Shown here one piece after another: positions 35,793 through 45,130 of a DNA stretch of 64,000 nt. Position 1 is the stretch's first letter. Every line of letters begins with the position of its first letter. The translations under genes were made by a program, and so were the position numbers. The DNA comes from UBA4733 sp036734945 (lineage in GTDB: Bacteria > Chloroflexota > UBA4733): contig DAIMXP010000030.1 in assembly GCA_036734945.1 (NCBI GenBank), positions 1 through 64,000 on the forward strand, read 5' to 3'. Under the pieces are notes generated by a model. It was not told the origin of the DNA, searched no databases, and was given only the letters and a program-made list of their open reading frames with translations.

Positions 35793-36659
35793 CTATCCTA
35801 GTCGATACGTTCGTTCCACCACCTGCCCCGGCTGCCCTACGACACCCTCGGATTTGCCGTTGAACGTCACACTGACGCCGCCGGCGTTGCCATAGCGGAC
35901 GGTAATGAACGTGGCGCCATTCCACGCACGCGTGGTTCCTGGCAGCAGTGTACCCTCAAACGCGATTTTGCCGTCTACCGTCACCCGCACCCAGCTATCG
36001 CCCAGCGCCTGCAGCGACAGCACCAGCGGCGCGGCCTGCGTGGCAGTCGGCTGCGGCGTTGCCGAGGGTGGCGGCGGGGGGGGCGGAGTCGCCGTCAGGT
36101 GGGCGGCAGTGGTCGGTGCGATGGGCGGCTTTGTCGCAGCGGCGGGGGGGGTCGCCACCGCCGCCGCCGACAAGGTGGGGATCGGCGTGACGGTGGGAAT
36201 GGGGACGGCCGTCGCCGCCTGGGTGATCGGCGTGGGAGAAGGCGTGGCGGCGAAGACGCTGGTGGAGCGGGAGGCGGTGAACTCGCTGTATTGCCGGAAG
36301 ATGAAGGCTATAAAGGCAACGAGCAGGACGAGCAGGAGCGTACCCACCATCGCGCGCGGGCTGGGGCCGTGCCACACCGGCACCGAAATCTGCTGGGGGG
36401 TGTGACGATGGGGGGGCTGGAAGGCGCCGCTCTGCTCCTTTTCCAGGGCGCCGATCAGTTCTTCGGCATCCAGGCCCAGGAAGGTCGCGTAGTTGCGCAC
36501 GAAGCCGCGCACGTAGACGGGAGCCGGCAGGTCCGCGAAGCGTTCCTCCTCCAGGGCGTGGACGTAGGCTGGACGAATCCGCGTGCCCAGGGCCACGTCG
36601 TCGATGCTGAGGCCGCGGGCCTGCCGCGCTTCGCGAAGTTGTTGACCGAGTTCCGCCAC
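35793..36659 (-). CDS. RodZ-like membrane protein with cytoplasmic HTH
   Basis: 288 residues from GTG 36659 (GGAGG upstream). N-terminal HTH_25 domain (LGQQLREARQARGLSIDDVA, YVRGFVRNYATFLGLD), membrane helix about 104-125 (AMVGTLLLVLLVAFIAFIF), a Pro/Thr/Ala-rich stalk and a C-terminal DUF4115 domain (DSWVRVTVDGKIAFEGTLLP). RodZ organises cell elongation; the domain order fits, though the stalk is longer than in E. coli. Confidence 0.87.
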   Translation of the reverse strand: MAELGQQLREARQARGLSIDDVALGTRIRPAYVHALEEERFADLPAPVYVRGFVRNYATFLGLDAEELIGALEKEQSGAFQPPHRHTPQQISVPVWHGPSPRAMVGTLLLVLLVAFIAFIFRQYSEFTASRSTSVFAATPSPTPITQAATAVPIPTVTPIPTLSAAAVATPPAAATKPPIAPTTAAHLTATPPPPPPPSATPQPTATQAAPLVLSLQALGDSWVRVTVDGKIAFEGTLLPGTTRAWNGATFITVRYGNAGGVSVTFNGKSEGVVGQPGQVVERTYRLG

Positions 36660-36874
36660 CGCCCCGCCTCCGTCGCGGCGAACCCGCGTAGCCGCGCTAT
36701 TCTACCAACGCGCCCCCCCGGCGGTCAACGCGAGTAGCCGGGCGCCCCACCCTGAGATCGGGATCACCCATTCGGGGGGATGACTGCCCCGTACGATCTG
36801 ATAGCATATAGCATGGGAGTTGTGCCAGGAGCGTCGGCGCATCCATTATCGGGGCGGCGGCCTAGCAAGCAAGG

Positions 36875-37114
36875 GTGACGAAGGTGAGCGCATTGTACGA
36901 GTCGATCATTACCATCGAGCCCGATAAGCGAGGCGGGCAGCCCTGCATTCGTGGGCTGCGCATCACGGTGTATGACGTTCTGTCCTATCTGGCGGCAGGC
37001 ATGACCGCCGAAGAAGTGTTGGCTGACTTTCCGTACCTGACGAGCGATGACATTCGCGCCTGTCTGAGCTACGCAGCGGAACGGGAGCGCCAAACGCTCA
37101 TCGCGCACGCTTGA
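36875..37114 (+). CDS. DUF433 antitoxin-like protein
   Basis: 79 residues from GTG 36875. ITIEPDKRGGQPCIRGLRIT and ADFPYLTSDDIRACLSYAA are the DUF433 signature, a winged-helix antitoxin family. The stop overlaps the next start as TTGA, and the next gene is a DUF5615 PIN-like protein, the usual toxin partner. Confidence 0.85.
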   Translation: MTKVSALYESIITIEPDKRGGQPCIRGLRITVYDVLSYLAAGMTAEEVLADFPYLTSDDIRACLSYAAERERQTLIAHA

Positions 37115-37443
37115 AGTTGCTCCTTGACCAGAATTTGTCCCCCCGCCTCATTGATCGGCTCGCAGACCTCTTTCCTGGCTCCAGCCATGTCTCTCAGGTC
37201 GGCCTCGATCGCGCCTTTGACCGGGATGTACGGGAGTTCGCTCTAGCCAACGACTACATCATAGTCACGAAGGATGCTGACTTCGGTGAACTGAGCGTTG
37301 TGCTCGGCTTCCCGCCTAAGGTGATCTGGTTACGGGTGGGGAACTGCACGACGCACCGCATTGAGCAGCTATTGCGCATTGGTTATGCGGCGATTGCAGC
37401 GCTGGAGGGTGACTCAGATATAGGCGTATTGGCGTTATGGTGA
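37111..37443 (+). CDS. DUF5615 PIN-like toxin
   Basis: 110 residues from TTG 37111. KLLLDQNLSPRLIDRLADLF, then YIIVTKDADFGELSV with acidic residues of a Mut7-C/PIN-type RNase fold. Predicted ribonuclease neutralised by the DUF433 protein. Appears intact. Confidence 0.82.
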   Translation: MKLLLDQNLSPRLIDRLADLFPGSSHVSQVGLDRAFDRDVREFALANDYIIVTKDADFGELSVVLGFPPKVIWLRVGNCTTHRIEQLLRIGYAAIAALEGDSDIGVLALW

Positions 37444-37570
37444 GGCCACCGGACGCAACCCAGGTTTCGGCAAGAGCGTCTGTGAGGAGCGTACGCGAAA
37501 GCCTATCGCCAGTAGATTGAGCGCTACGTTGGCTCTCGACATACCTGCCGCCCCTGGTATCCTTGTCAGC

Positions 37571-38587
37571 ATGCTTACGCTATTCCATGGCAGCGATGCC
37601 GCCCTCTGCGACGAACAGGTGGCGCGTGTCGTCGCGGCCGCCAAAGGCGCCGACCCTCAGGTAGAGATTAGCCGTTTCGATGGCGACGTAGTGACCGTGC
37701 AGGCCTTGCAGGGAGCCTTGACCACCTTTTCCCTCTTTTCAGCAGCCCGGCTGGTGCTGCTCGATGGGATTGCCGCCCGCTTCCAGAAGGAGGAGGGGCT
37801 GCGCGAGGCGCTCACGACGGCGCTGGCCGGCTTGCCGGACGGGTTGGATGTCGTCTTTCGGGAGGCACGCGACCTCGGCGCCACCCACCCTCTGGCGCAC
37901 GCCGTGCGCGCCGCCGGTGGCGCGGTCACCGCCTGCGGACAGCTCAGCCGGCGGGAGTTCCCCGGCAAACTCCTGGCCGTGGCGCGCGAACTCGGCATCA
38001 CCATCACTCAGCAGGCGGCGGAGATGCTCGCTGAACGCTGCTTTGTGGAAATGGAAGTAGAGGGCAGGAAGCGCTTTGGCGCGGACCTGACGAAGGGCCG
38101 CACCGAGCTGCAGAAGCTGGCGACCTTCGTCGGCGCCGGCCGCAGCATCGACGTGCGCGATGTGGAGGCGCTGGTGGAAGAACCCTACCAGCAGGTATTT
38201 GCCTTCACCGATGCCCTGGCCGCCCGCCAGTTGGCCCGCGCCAATGCCTTGCTCGACCAGTTGCTGGCGCGGGGCGAGGTACCCCAGATCGTCTTCGCTA
38301 ACGTCGTCCGCCAGTTCCGCCTACTGCTGCTCTGTGCCGCCGGTCAGCGCGAACGCGGCGAGACGGAGTTCCTGCGGCGCGGCGAGTTTCACCTGCGCGA
38401 CTTCCAACTGCGCAACCTGGAGCGCCAGGTCGGCGCCTTTCCCCTCCCCCGCCTGCGCCAGATCTACGGCCTGCTGTTGCGCGCCGATGAAGCGATCAAG
38501 ACCGGTCGCCTGGACGCCGACTCCTCGCTGCGCCTGCTCTGCGCCAGCATCTGCACGGGAGCGGACCTGCTGCCGGTGCTGGAGTGA
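37571..38587 (+). CDS. holA: DNA polymerase III subunit delta
   Basis: 338 residues from ATG 37571. Clamp-loader delta: LTLFHGSDAALCDEQVARVV, an LVLLDG strand, EALVEEPYQQVFAFTDALAA and ARGEVPQIVFANVVRQFRLL at the collar. The upstream in-frame ATG 37517 is less likely: TCGACA (37536-37541), a 16-bp spacer and TATCCT (37558-37563) form a promoter that would start transcription almost at ATG 37571, giving a leaderless message. Confidence 0.88.
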   Translation: MLTLFHGSDAALCDEQVARVVAAAKGADPQVEISRFDGDVVTVQALQGALTTFSLFSAARLVLLDGIAARFQKEEGLREALTTALAGLPDGLDVVFREARDLGATHPLAHAVRAAGGAVTACGQLSRREFPGKLLAVARELGITITQQAAEMLAERCFVEMEVEGRKRFGADLTKGRTELQKLATFVGAGRSIDVRDVEALVEEPYQQVFAFTDALAARQLARANALLDQLLARGEVPQIVFANVVRQFRLLLLCAAGQRERGETEFLRRGEFHLRDFQLRNLERQVGAFPLPRLRQIYGLLLRADEAIKTGRLDADSSLRLLCASICTGADLLPVLE

Positions 38588-38619
38588 GCAGGTCCGAACG
38601 GACCAATGACCGCGTTGGC

Positions 38620-38964
38620 CTACCTTTGGGTATGGACCTCTGCAAGGCTGAGCCGGGGGCGCCGATCAGCAACACGCTGGGCCGCAATTCCCTGAACGGT
38701 GCGATGCAGAGGGCGTTGTGGAACCACGTAGATCGGCAAGTCCTGCTCTACCTGGAAAGTAAACAACTGATCTGCGACCGTCTCCAGTACGGTAGTGAGA
38801 TCATCAGTGTCCACGACGACGTAGACATATGTGCCTTCGGGGTCTTCACCTCGGGCGACAGAAAAGCTGGCTGTGGGAAATCTGGCCCGAATCAGTTCCT
38901 GGAGTCGCTCGGCGGCTCGTTGAATCGCCGCGTCACTGCTGTGCCAGGCGCCTTCTCTATCCAT
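38620..38964 (-). CDS. Uncharacterised partner of the HEPN protein
   Basis: 114 residues from ATG 38964, GGAGG 8 nt upstream, start overlapping the HEPN stop. Contains YVYVVVDTDDLTTVLETVAD and QDLPIYVVPQRPLHR. No nucleotidyltransferase GS-x10-DxD motif is visible, so it is not a canonical MNT antitoxin despite the position. Probably forms a pair with the HEPN protein; function unknown. Confidence 0.6.
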   Translation of the reverse strand: MDREGAWHSSDAAIQRAAERLQELIRARFPTASFSVARGEDPEGTYVYVVVDTDDLTTVLETVADQLFTFQVEQDLPIYVVPQRPLHRTVQGIAAQRVADRRPRLSLAEVHTQR

Positions 38965-39359
38965 CACTCACGGCCTCCGTGTACCTGAACGGCTTCGACC
39001 AGCATCCGGGACCACCGTAACGAGCGCGAAGCTTCCCGCTCGTTGACCCGAGCATGGGCATAATCAGCGACATGCCGCAGCGCCAATGTACTCTGCAGCG
39101 TGTCGCGCAAGTCCGCTGCGAAGACTTTGCGTCGATGGATGAGATCGCCAGCGAACCGAGAGTGGACGAAGGCGTGACTCCACCCAGCATGCTGACCCGG
39201 CGGTCGGATCCCAACCTGGAGGAGTGCGGAAATGGCAGCCTGGAAGCACGCATAGTAACAACGGTTTGCACAGTTATCATAGCGGCGATTGGCGAACTCG
39301 CTTTCCGCTCCACTGATGCTGTCCAGCGCCTTCAGCAGAAATAGCTCGGTCTCTTCCAT
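38964..39359 (-). CDS. HEPN domain protein
   Basis: 131 residues from ATG 39359 (GAGGA upstream). LFLLKALDSISGAESEFANR followed by NRCYYACFQAAISALLQVG and SHAFVHSRFAGDL is the HEPN four-helix pattern; the R-x4-6-H ribonuclease motif is not obvious, so catalysis is uncertain. Overlaps a small partner gene, suggesting a toxin-antitoxin or related two-gene module. Confidence 0.75.
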   Translation of the reverse strand: MEETELFLLKALDSISGAESEFANRRYDNCANRCYYACFQAAISALLQVGIRPPGQHAGWSHAFVHSRFAGDLIHRRKVFAADLRDTLQSTLALRHVADYAHARVNEREASRSLRWSRMLVEAVQVHGGRE

Positions 39360-39449
39360 CAATCGTTCCTCGCGCCTTATCGTACCCCACAAGCTCCATG
39401 CGAGCTTCCGGTGCAGGCCGACTGAGATCCTGGGGCGCTGTGCCACGGG

Positions 39450-39857
39450 CTACAGGTTGACTGGTATGGTGTAGCCACGCCATTTCAGCAATGCTAAGGC
39501 GTAGGACCGTCGGGTAACGAAGCGATCCGCGGCCTCGCGCAACTCCGCCAGCTCCTCCTGCTCGGGAAGAGTGAGCAAGCCTGTCTCTGCCTTGTGGAGT
39601 AACTGCTGATGACGTCGCCAGCCGGGCGCGGGCACCGGGGTCCGGGCGACCACCCACAGCGGTTCATCATTCAGCGCCTGGAGATCGGCCACAAGATCGC
39701 GTTGTTCAGGGAGCAAGTCATTCAACACCGGCGGCAGGTTGCCGCGGATGGACTGATAGATGACCTCCGTCAGGGGACGCTGGCTCACCGTGGCCATCCC
39801 CTTAAGCCGCTCGTACATCTCCTCCGGTAACTCGATGTGTACGGTCTCCGTCGTCAT
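39450..39857 (-). CDS. RHH-type antitoxin-like protein
   Basis: 135 residues from ATG 39857 with AAGGAG upstream. VHIELPEEMYERLKGMATVS and RPLTEVIYQSIRGNLPP form a ribbon-helix-helix-like start; the C-terminus LREAADRFVTRRSYALALLK is Arg/Lys-rich. Similar proteins often precede an HNH or other nuclease gene, but none follows here: the next gene, 91 bp on, is the HEPN pair. Confidence 0.6.
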   Translation of the reverse strand: MTTETVHIELPEEMYERLKGMATVSQRPLTEVIYQSIRGNLPPVLNDLLPEQRDLVADLQALNDEPLWVVARTPVPAPGWRRHQQLLHKAETGLLTLPEQEELAELREAADRFVTRRSYALALLKWRGYTIPVNL

Positions 39858-40109
39858 TGAAGACTCCTTCAGCCTGGTATTGGCCTTACCAGTCCATTGG
39901 CGTTGGACCATTGATCTTGACCAGTCGTCGCATCATCCCGTCTCCGCCCGCGACCGCCAGTACAGGTGGCGAAAGCGACATCGTGCTGCAATGATCCTGA
40001 ATAGTTTACCTCCCGCTCCATGCAAGGTTGGGTCTTGTGCTGTCCGGCGGGGCGCGTGCCTGCCGGTGGACACAGTGGTAACCGGCGAATCGTGCGAAAG
40101 GGTTGAGTC

Positions 40110-41303
40110 GTGATGCTGGCGCAACGCCAGGGACTCCGGAAGCAGCCGGAATTTCGCAAACTCTGGGTCGGCCAGACGATCTCGCAGTTTGGTTCCGGCA
40201 TCATCGGCAGCGCGCTGCCGCTCACTGCTGTGCTGGTGCTCGGTGCTTCGGCAACGCAGATGGGCTTGCTGGTGGCCGCCGAAGCGGCACCGTTTGCGCT
40301 ATTCGGCTTGTTCGCCGGCGTCTGGGTGGACCGGCTGCGCCGCCGCCCCCTGATGATTTGGGCTGACCTTGGGCGCGCCTTGCTCCTGGTATCCATCCCG
40401 CTGGCGTTCCTCCTGGGACGCCTGCAGATCGCGCAGTTGTTCCTCGTGGCCGCGCTGATGGGTGTGCTCACTGTGCTCTTTGACGTGGCCTACCAGTCCT
40501 TCCTGCCCGGCCTCGCCGGTGTGCTGGTACAGGTGTGGAGCGCGCCGCTGACGCTCTGGCTGGACGCACTCTCCTTTCTCTGCTCGGCGGGCTCCGTCGC
40601 CTTCATCCAGACGGAAGAACGGCCCGTGACTCGGTCAGCGGGAAAGAGCGTGCTGCGCGACCTCAGAGAGGGTCTGTGCTTTGTCGCCGGCAGCCCGTTG
40701 TTGCGGGCCTTCGCGGCATTTGCTACGACGCGTAGCTTCTTCGGCAACTGGATTGGGGCGCTCTACGCCCTGTACGGTCTCCGTGAACTGGGACTCGGAC
40801 CGGTGCTGCTCGGCATGACCATGGGTATCGGCGGCGTGAGCAACCTGCTTGGCACGTTCCTGGTCGGGCCGATGACGCAGCGCCTCGGCGTGGCACGCAG
40901 CATCCTCACCGTGCTCACGATTGGCAGTGTGACGACGTTTCTGCTTCCCCTCGCCCATGGTCCGGCTCTGGTGGGCTTCGGGCTACTGGCGCTGTGCCAG
41001 GCCCTTGACGCCGGGCAGCCGATCTACGCTGTGAACGCCTTGAGCATCCGGCAGTCGCTCACGCCACCACACCTGCTGGGGCGGGTCAACGCGGCCTATC
41101 ACGTGCTGGAACGAGGAGTGGGGCCGTTGGGAGCGGTCGTGGGAGGCATCCTGGGCGGAAGCATCGGCGTGCGTCCCACGCTCTTTCTGGCAGCCTGCGG
41201 CATTGCCGCAAGCATGTTGTGGCTGGTGTTCTCCCCATTGCCTTCACTTCGCAACGCGGCGAACGTGACTGCGCTCGATGGCGATGCCGTTTCTGGTCAC
41301 TGA
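40110..41303 (+). CDS. MFS exporter with an internal deletion
   Basis: 397 residues; GAAAGGG before GTG/ATG at 40110-40115. Major facilitator of the enterobactin-exporter/macrolide-efflux type: FRKLWVGQTISQFGSGIIGS, FAGVWVDRLRRRPLMIWADL. The usual stretch after the fifth helix (YQSFLPGLV...E-x-NS-L...GPGLAGVLVQ) is fused to YQSFLPGLAGVLVQVW. About 28 residues are gone in frame, at a GGCCTCGCCGG junction. The rest, including the second half, is intact. Transport function is doubtful. Confidence 0.8.
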   Translation: MMLAQRQGLRKQPEFRKLWVGQTISQFGSGIIGSALPLTAVLVLGASATQMGLLVAAEAAPFALFGLFAGVWVDRLRRRPLMIWADLGRALLLVSIPLAFLLGRLQIAQLFLVAALMGVLTVLFDVAYQSFLPGLAGVLVQVWSAPLTLWLDALSFLCSAGSVAFIQTEERPVTRSAGKSVLRDLREGLCFVAGSPLLRAFAAFATTRSFFGNWIGALYALYGLRELGLGPVLLGMTMGIGGVSNLLGTFLVGPMTQRLGVARSILTVLTIGSVTTFLLPLAHGPALVGFGLLALCQALDAGQPIYAVNALSIRQSLTPPHLLGRVNAAYHVLERGVGPLGAVVGGILGGSIGVRPTLFLAACGIAASMLWLVFSPLPSLRNAANVTALDGDAVSGH

Positions 41304-41321
41304 TGTCGATGGCGACCGTCA

Positions 41322-41892
41322 TCATCGTACTGGCGCCTCGCCTGATTCCTGATGTGCATTGGGGTCCTCAACATCCAAGCCTTCGCGCCGCGCCGCCGCA
41401 TTCAACTCGACATCGGCGCTCACGAGAACAAGCAGTTCCAAACCGTGATCGATCCGCTGTTCTTGGACATAGGGCTTGTCAAGGAACAGCTTCCCGATCA
41501 CGTCGCGTGGCAGCCCCGCCAAAACCGGGAAGTTAATGCTTGACAGGCCCATAGAGTGCTGATGCAAGCTGCAAGCAGTCGTAGCCGCGCAAGCCATGTC
41601 GCCGGGCCGCATCGCGGGCTCTGATCAAGATTGACCGAGATATGTCCACGATTGCGAAGACTCGATCTAAATCACGTTCGAGTTCCGCGCATGCGGCGTC
41701 TGCCTCAGCCTTCGTGAGAGACCCAGCGCGCACGCGACGATACATCGCCGCCGTGACCTCCACGGCAGTAACGCTTGCCACGAAGCACTCGTTCTCTCGC
41801 ATCGGGTCGACCAGGCTTGCACGCCATACCGAGCCAGGTTCCGTCACATAGAGCTTTGCGGCTCCGCTGCTATCGAGAAAATATGCCGGCAC
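41322..41892 (-). pseudogene. PIN-domain toxin gene, interrupted
   Basis: From ATG 41892: AYFLDSSGAAKLYVTEPGS (first PIN Asp), SVTAVEVTAAMYRR (Glu) and RGYDCLQLASAL (Asp), then YGPVKH and a stop at 41533. The expected C-terminus, LELLVLVSADVELNAAARRE followed by GLDVEDPNAH, lies 80-100 bp further on in another frame and ends at 41322. A short insertion or rearrangement splits the gene between the third and fourth acidic residues. Confidence 0.65.
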
Positions 41893-41893
41893 C

Positions 41894-42040
41894 TTACCGG
41901 CGATCCGCGATGATGTCTTCGGAGATCAGGCATCCCTGAACTCGAATACGCTGTCGGTCTGCTAACGGAACGGGGGGACCCGATGGAAAGGATATTGCTC
42001 CGTTGGCCGTTGCGTCACGTCGAAAGCGAGCTCGCTGCAT
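41894..42040 (-). CDS. Small antitoxin-like protein upstream of the broken PIN gene
   Basis: 48 residues from ATG 42040, GAGGAGGAAACG upstream and a TATGAT -10-like box near 42100. The end RVQGCLISEDIIADRR resembles antitoxin C-termini, and the stop is 1 bp from the PIN start. The N-terminal part is Arg-rich and unrecognised, so it may itself be shortened. Confidence 0.4.
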   Translation of the reverse strand: MQRARFRRDATANGAISFPSGPPVPLADRQRIRVQGCLISEDIIADRR

Positions 42041-42173
42041 TCCTGTTCGTTTCCTCCTCATCACGGCTCTTTGTTGTTCCAGAAGCACGCCCTATCATAC
42101 CGGGCACCGTCTCGGTCTAATGGCGCGGAGGCACTTCGGCGGCGACAGTCCCAACCACGCCATGCGCGGGCCA

Positions 42174-43277
42174 TTACGTCCGCTTGCGCAGGAAGGCCGG
42201 GATCTGGCTGTCGTCGACCTCGCGGCGCGGTTCTGGCTCCGGGCGGCGCGGTTCGGGTGACGGTGGCGCCAGCGGCGGGCGCGGTGGCGGCGTTAGGTAG
42301 GAGGTCGTGCGGCGGCCCTGGCCGCTGAAGCCGGTGGCGATCACCGTCATCTTGATGGCGCCCTGCATGCGCTCGTCAATCACTGCGCCGAAGATGATCT
42401 GCGCCTCCGGGTCCACCTCCTGATGGATCAGGTTGGCGGCCTCGGTGACCTCGAACAGCGACAGATCGGAGCCGCCGGTGACGTTGAGCAGTACGCCGCG
42501 CGCGCCGCTGATCGAGGTGTCGAGCAAGGGGCTCTCGATGGCCTTCTTGGCGGCGTCGATGGCACGGGTGTCACCGACGCCGTGGCCGACGGCCATCAAT
42601 GCAGTGCCGGACTTTTGCATCACGGCTTTGACGTCGGCGAAGTCCACGTTGATCAGGCCGGGAATGGTGATGATGTCCGAGATGCCCTGGATGCCCTGGC
42701 GCAGCACGTCGTCGGCCAGGGCGAAGGCATCCTGTACGGACATGCGCTTGTCGGCCAGGGTGATCAGGCGGTCGTTCGGGACGATGATCAGCGCGTCGAC
42801 GTGTTCACTCAGGCGGGCGATGCCTTCGTCGGCCAGGCGCTGCTTGCGCATCCCTTCAAAGCGGAAGGGCTTGGTGACAACGCCGATGGTCAGCGCGCCC
42901 ACTTCCTGGGCGTACTTGGCGATGACGGGCGCGGCGCCGGTGCCGGTGCCGCCGCCCATGCCGGCGGTGATGAAGACCATGTCGGCGCCGCGCAACTGCT
43001 CGATCAGTTCGTCGCGATTCTCTTCCGCCGCTCGCTCGCCGATCTCCGGGTTGCCGCCGGCGCCGAGACCCTTGGTGAGGCGGTCACCGATGGCAATCTT
43101 CGTGGGTGCCGTAGAGCGCAACAGCGCCTGGCGGTCGGTATTGACGACCACCAGCTCGATGCCGCGGACGCGGGCGTCCACGATGCGGTCGATGGTGTTG
43201 CTGCCGCCTCCTCCGGCGCCAATCACCTTAATTTCCGCGAAGCTCTCCACGTCTTGGGGCCGGGAAGCCTGCTGCAC
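42174..43277 (-). CDS. ftsZ: Cell division GTPase FtsZ
   Basis: 367 residues from GTG 43277 with AAGGAGGAG 9 nt upstream. KVIGAGGGGSNTIDRIVDA, the tubulin signature MGGGTGTGAAPVIAKYA, and LINVDFADVKAVM. A Pro/Arg-rich linker ends in DDSQIPAFLRKR, the conserved tail that binds FtsA. Two bp after ftsA. Confidence 0.97.
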   Translation of the reverse strand: MQQASRPQDVESFAEIKVIGAGGGGSNTIDRIVDARVRGIELVVVNTDRQALLRSTAPTKIAIGDRLTKGLGAGGNPEIGERAAEENRDELIEQLRGADMVFITAGMGGGTGTGAAPVIAKYAQEVGALTIGVVTKPFRFEGMRKQRLADEGIARLSEHVDALIIVPNDRLITLADKRMSVQDAFALADDVLRQGIQGISDIITIPGLINVDFADVKAVMQKSGTALMAVGHGVGDTRAIDAAKKAIESPLLDTSISGARGVLLNVTGGSDLSLFEVTEAANLIHQEVDPEAQIIFGAVIDERMQGAIKMTVIATGFSGQGRRTTSYLTPPPRPPLAPPSPEPRRPEPEPRREVDDSQIPAFLRKRT

Positions 43278-43279
43278 CG

Positions 43280-44503
43280 TTACTCTCCTCCTTGTGGTAG
43301 CAATTGCCGCACCAATCGACCCACCGGAGACCCGGCACGCCGCGCGTTGTCGGCCTCGGGCAACAGGTCGGGCCGGCTCCGCTGCAACCAGTGGAGCAAG
43401 CCGACGGTGGAGGCCCATGATGGGGCCAACGCCCCATCGCCGGCGCCAGGCAGGCGCACCACAGCGGTGCGCGCCGGTAGGGCGAACATGCGCCGGGCCA
43501 GGGCGTCGACATCCGGCAACGCCGCCCCGCCGCCGGTGAGGACGATGCCGGAGGGCAACGGCTCGGCAAAGCCGGTCTCAGCGATGGCCTGCATCACTTG
43601 CTCGAAGACTTCCTCCAGGCGCGCTTCGATCACCTCACAGAGCAAGCGGTGGGAGATCGGATCGACGCCGATCAGCTCATCGTCCGGTACCTTCAGCAGT
43701 TGGTCGGAGACGGCAGCGCCGATGGCCCGACCAAAGCTCAGCTTGAGCCGTTCCGCCTGGCACAGCGACACCCGCAACACCATAGCAATGTCGCTGGTGA
43801 CCTGTCGCCCCCCGAGCGGCACGCTGAGCGTCACGGCCGGCGTTCCCTGCGAGTACACCAGCACGCCGGTGCAGGCGGCCCCTAGATCGAGCAGGATGAC
43901 GCCGGCCTCACGCTCTTGCGGCGTCAGCAGCGCCTCGCTGGCGGCGAGGGAGGCCACGACTACTTCACGCACGTCCAGCCCTTGATCCTGCACGCAGCGC
44001 AAGGCGTTGCGCAACACGGCGCTGTCGGCGCTGATGGCGTGGGTTTCTACTTCCAGCCGGGAGGCCGGCATGCCCAGCGGATTGCGCACGAGATGCTGCC
44101 CATCGAGCCAGAAGCGGCGGGGAATGACGTGGACAAACTCGTAGCCGGCTTCTGCGCCGGCGGCGACGACCGAATTGACGGCGCGGGAGGCGTGCTTGCG
44201 CGTGATGCGCACTGGCTCCCTCCCGAGCGTGAACTGGCCGCGCCGCTGGCCGGCCTGGATGCTCTGGCCGCCGATGGCGACGATGGCCTGACCAACCCGG
44301 CAGCCGGCGTCGCGCTCCGCCGCTTCCAGCGCCGCTGCCACAGCGCGCCCCGCGGCGGGCAGGTCCACGATCGTGCCGCGCTCGACGCCGGCAGCCGGCG
44401 CCCATCCCTTGCCGTACACGGTTGGTCGCGAGCCTGGGTCGCAACGGGCGATGGCGACAGTGATGGAGGAAGAGCCGATATCCAGGCAAGCCAGACGTGC
44501 CAT
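43280..44503 (-). CDS. ftsA: Cell division protein FtsA
   Basis: 407 residues from ATG 44503 (GGGGGAG upstream). Actin-like ATPase: LACLDIGSSSITVAIAR phosphate-1 loop, GVILLDLGAACTGVLVYSQG phosphate-2, GIVLTGGGAALPDVDALARR adenosine motif, and an amphipathic C-terminal VGRLVRQLLPQ for membrane attachment. Anchors FtsZ. Confidence 0.93.
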   Translation of the reverse strand: MARLACLDIGSSSITVAIARCDPGSRPTVYGKGWAPAAGVERGTIVDLPAAGRAVAAALEAAERDAGCRVGQAIVAIGGQSIQAGQRRGQFTLGREPVRITRKHASRAVNSVVAAGAEAGYEFVHVIPRRFWLDGQHLVRNPLGMPASRLEVETHAISADSAVLRNALRCVQDQGLDVREVVVASLAASEALLTPQEREAGVILLDLGAACTGVLVYSQGTPAVTLSVPLGGRQVTSDIAMVLRVSLCQAERLKLSFGRAIGAAVSDQLLKVPDDELIGVDPISHRLLCEVIEARLEEVFEQVMQAIAETGFAEPLPSGIVLTGGGAALPDVDALARRMFALPARTAVVRLPGAGDGALAPSWASTVGLLHWLQRSRPDLLPEADNARRAGSPVGRLVRQLLPQGGE

Positions 44504-44575
44504 GAGAACTCCCCCCTTAAATGCGAGTATAACGATAGGCGAGATACGCAACAAGAAAAAGGGAGGTTCGGTCAG

Positions 44576-45130
44576 TTGGGGATGGATGAAGTACCATTGG
44601 CGGGGGCGAGTCGCCCGATCGTCGTCGAAGTGAAGGAGCGTTTCAACGGCACTATCCAGGAATATCCCTGCGAATGGCTGGCGCAGGGGCCCGGCAAGTT
44701 GGTCTTGCTCTACCGCCTTCCCGCAGGGGCGAGCTTTTTGTCGCTCGATCTCCCGCCAAAAAGCGTCTCGTTGGGCTATTTCTGGCAGGATCGCCCCTAC
44801 AACGTCTACCACTGGGTGCGCCCCGATGGTTCCACCGCCGGCTGGTACTGCAATGTTGCCGATCGCACCCAGATCAGCGCGGCCGGCGTCCACTGGCGTG
44901 ACCTGATCGTCGATGTCCTCGCCCTGCCCGGCGAGCCGCCGCAGGTGCTCGATCTTGACGAGGTGCCGTCAGATCTCGACCCAGCGCTGCAGCGTCTCAT
45001 TGACGGCACGGTCGCCGAGCTGCTGAGGACGCTGCCGGCCTTGACGCAGGAATTGGAAGCTGAAACGGCGGGCTATCTCGCCTTGCGGCAACCGCAGTTG
45101 CCGCCCCGTTCTTCCGCTATACTTCAATGA
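44576..45130 (+). CDS. DUF402 family protein
   Basis: 184 residues if TTG 44576 is used (GGGAGG 9 nt upstream); ATG 44582 otherwise. KERFNGTIQEYPCEWLAQGP, GYFWQDRPYNVYHWVRPDGS and WRDLIVDVLALP...VLDLDEV match DUF402, whose members include nucleoside-diphosphate phosphatases and a domain of archaeal RNase E/G-like FAU-1. The acidic-residue pattern expected for metal binding is present. Divergent from ftsA. Confidence 0.82.
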   Translation: MGMDEVPLAGASRPIVVEVKERFNGTIQEYPCEWLAQGPGKLVLLYRLPAGASFLSLDLPPKSVSLGYFWQDRPYNVYHWVRPDGSTAGWYCNVADRTQISAAGVHWRDLIVDVLALPGEPPQVLDLDEVPSDLDPALQRLIDGTVAELLRTLPALTQELEAETAGYLALRQPQLPPRSSAILQ

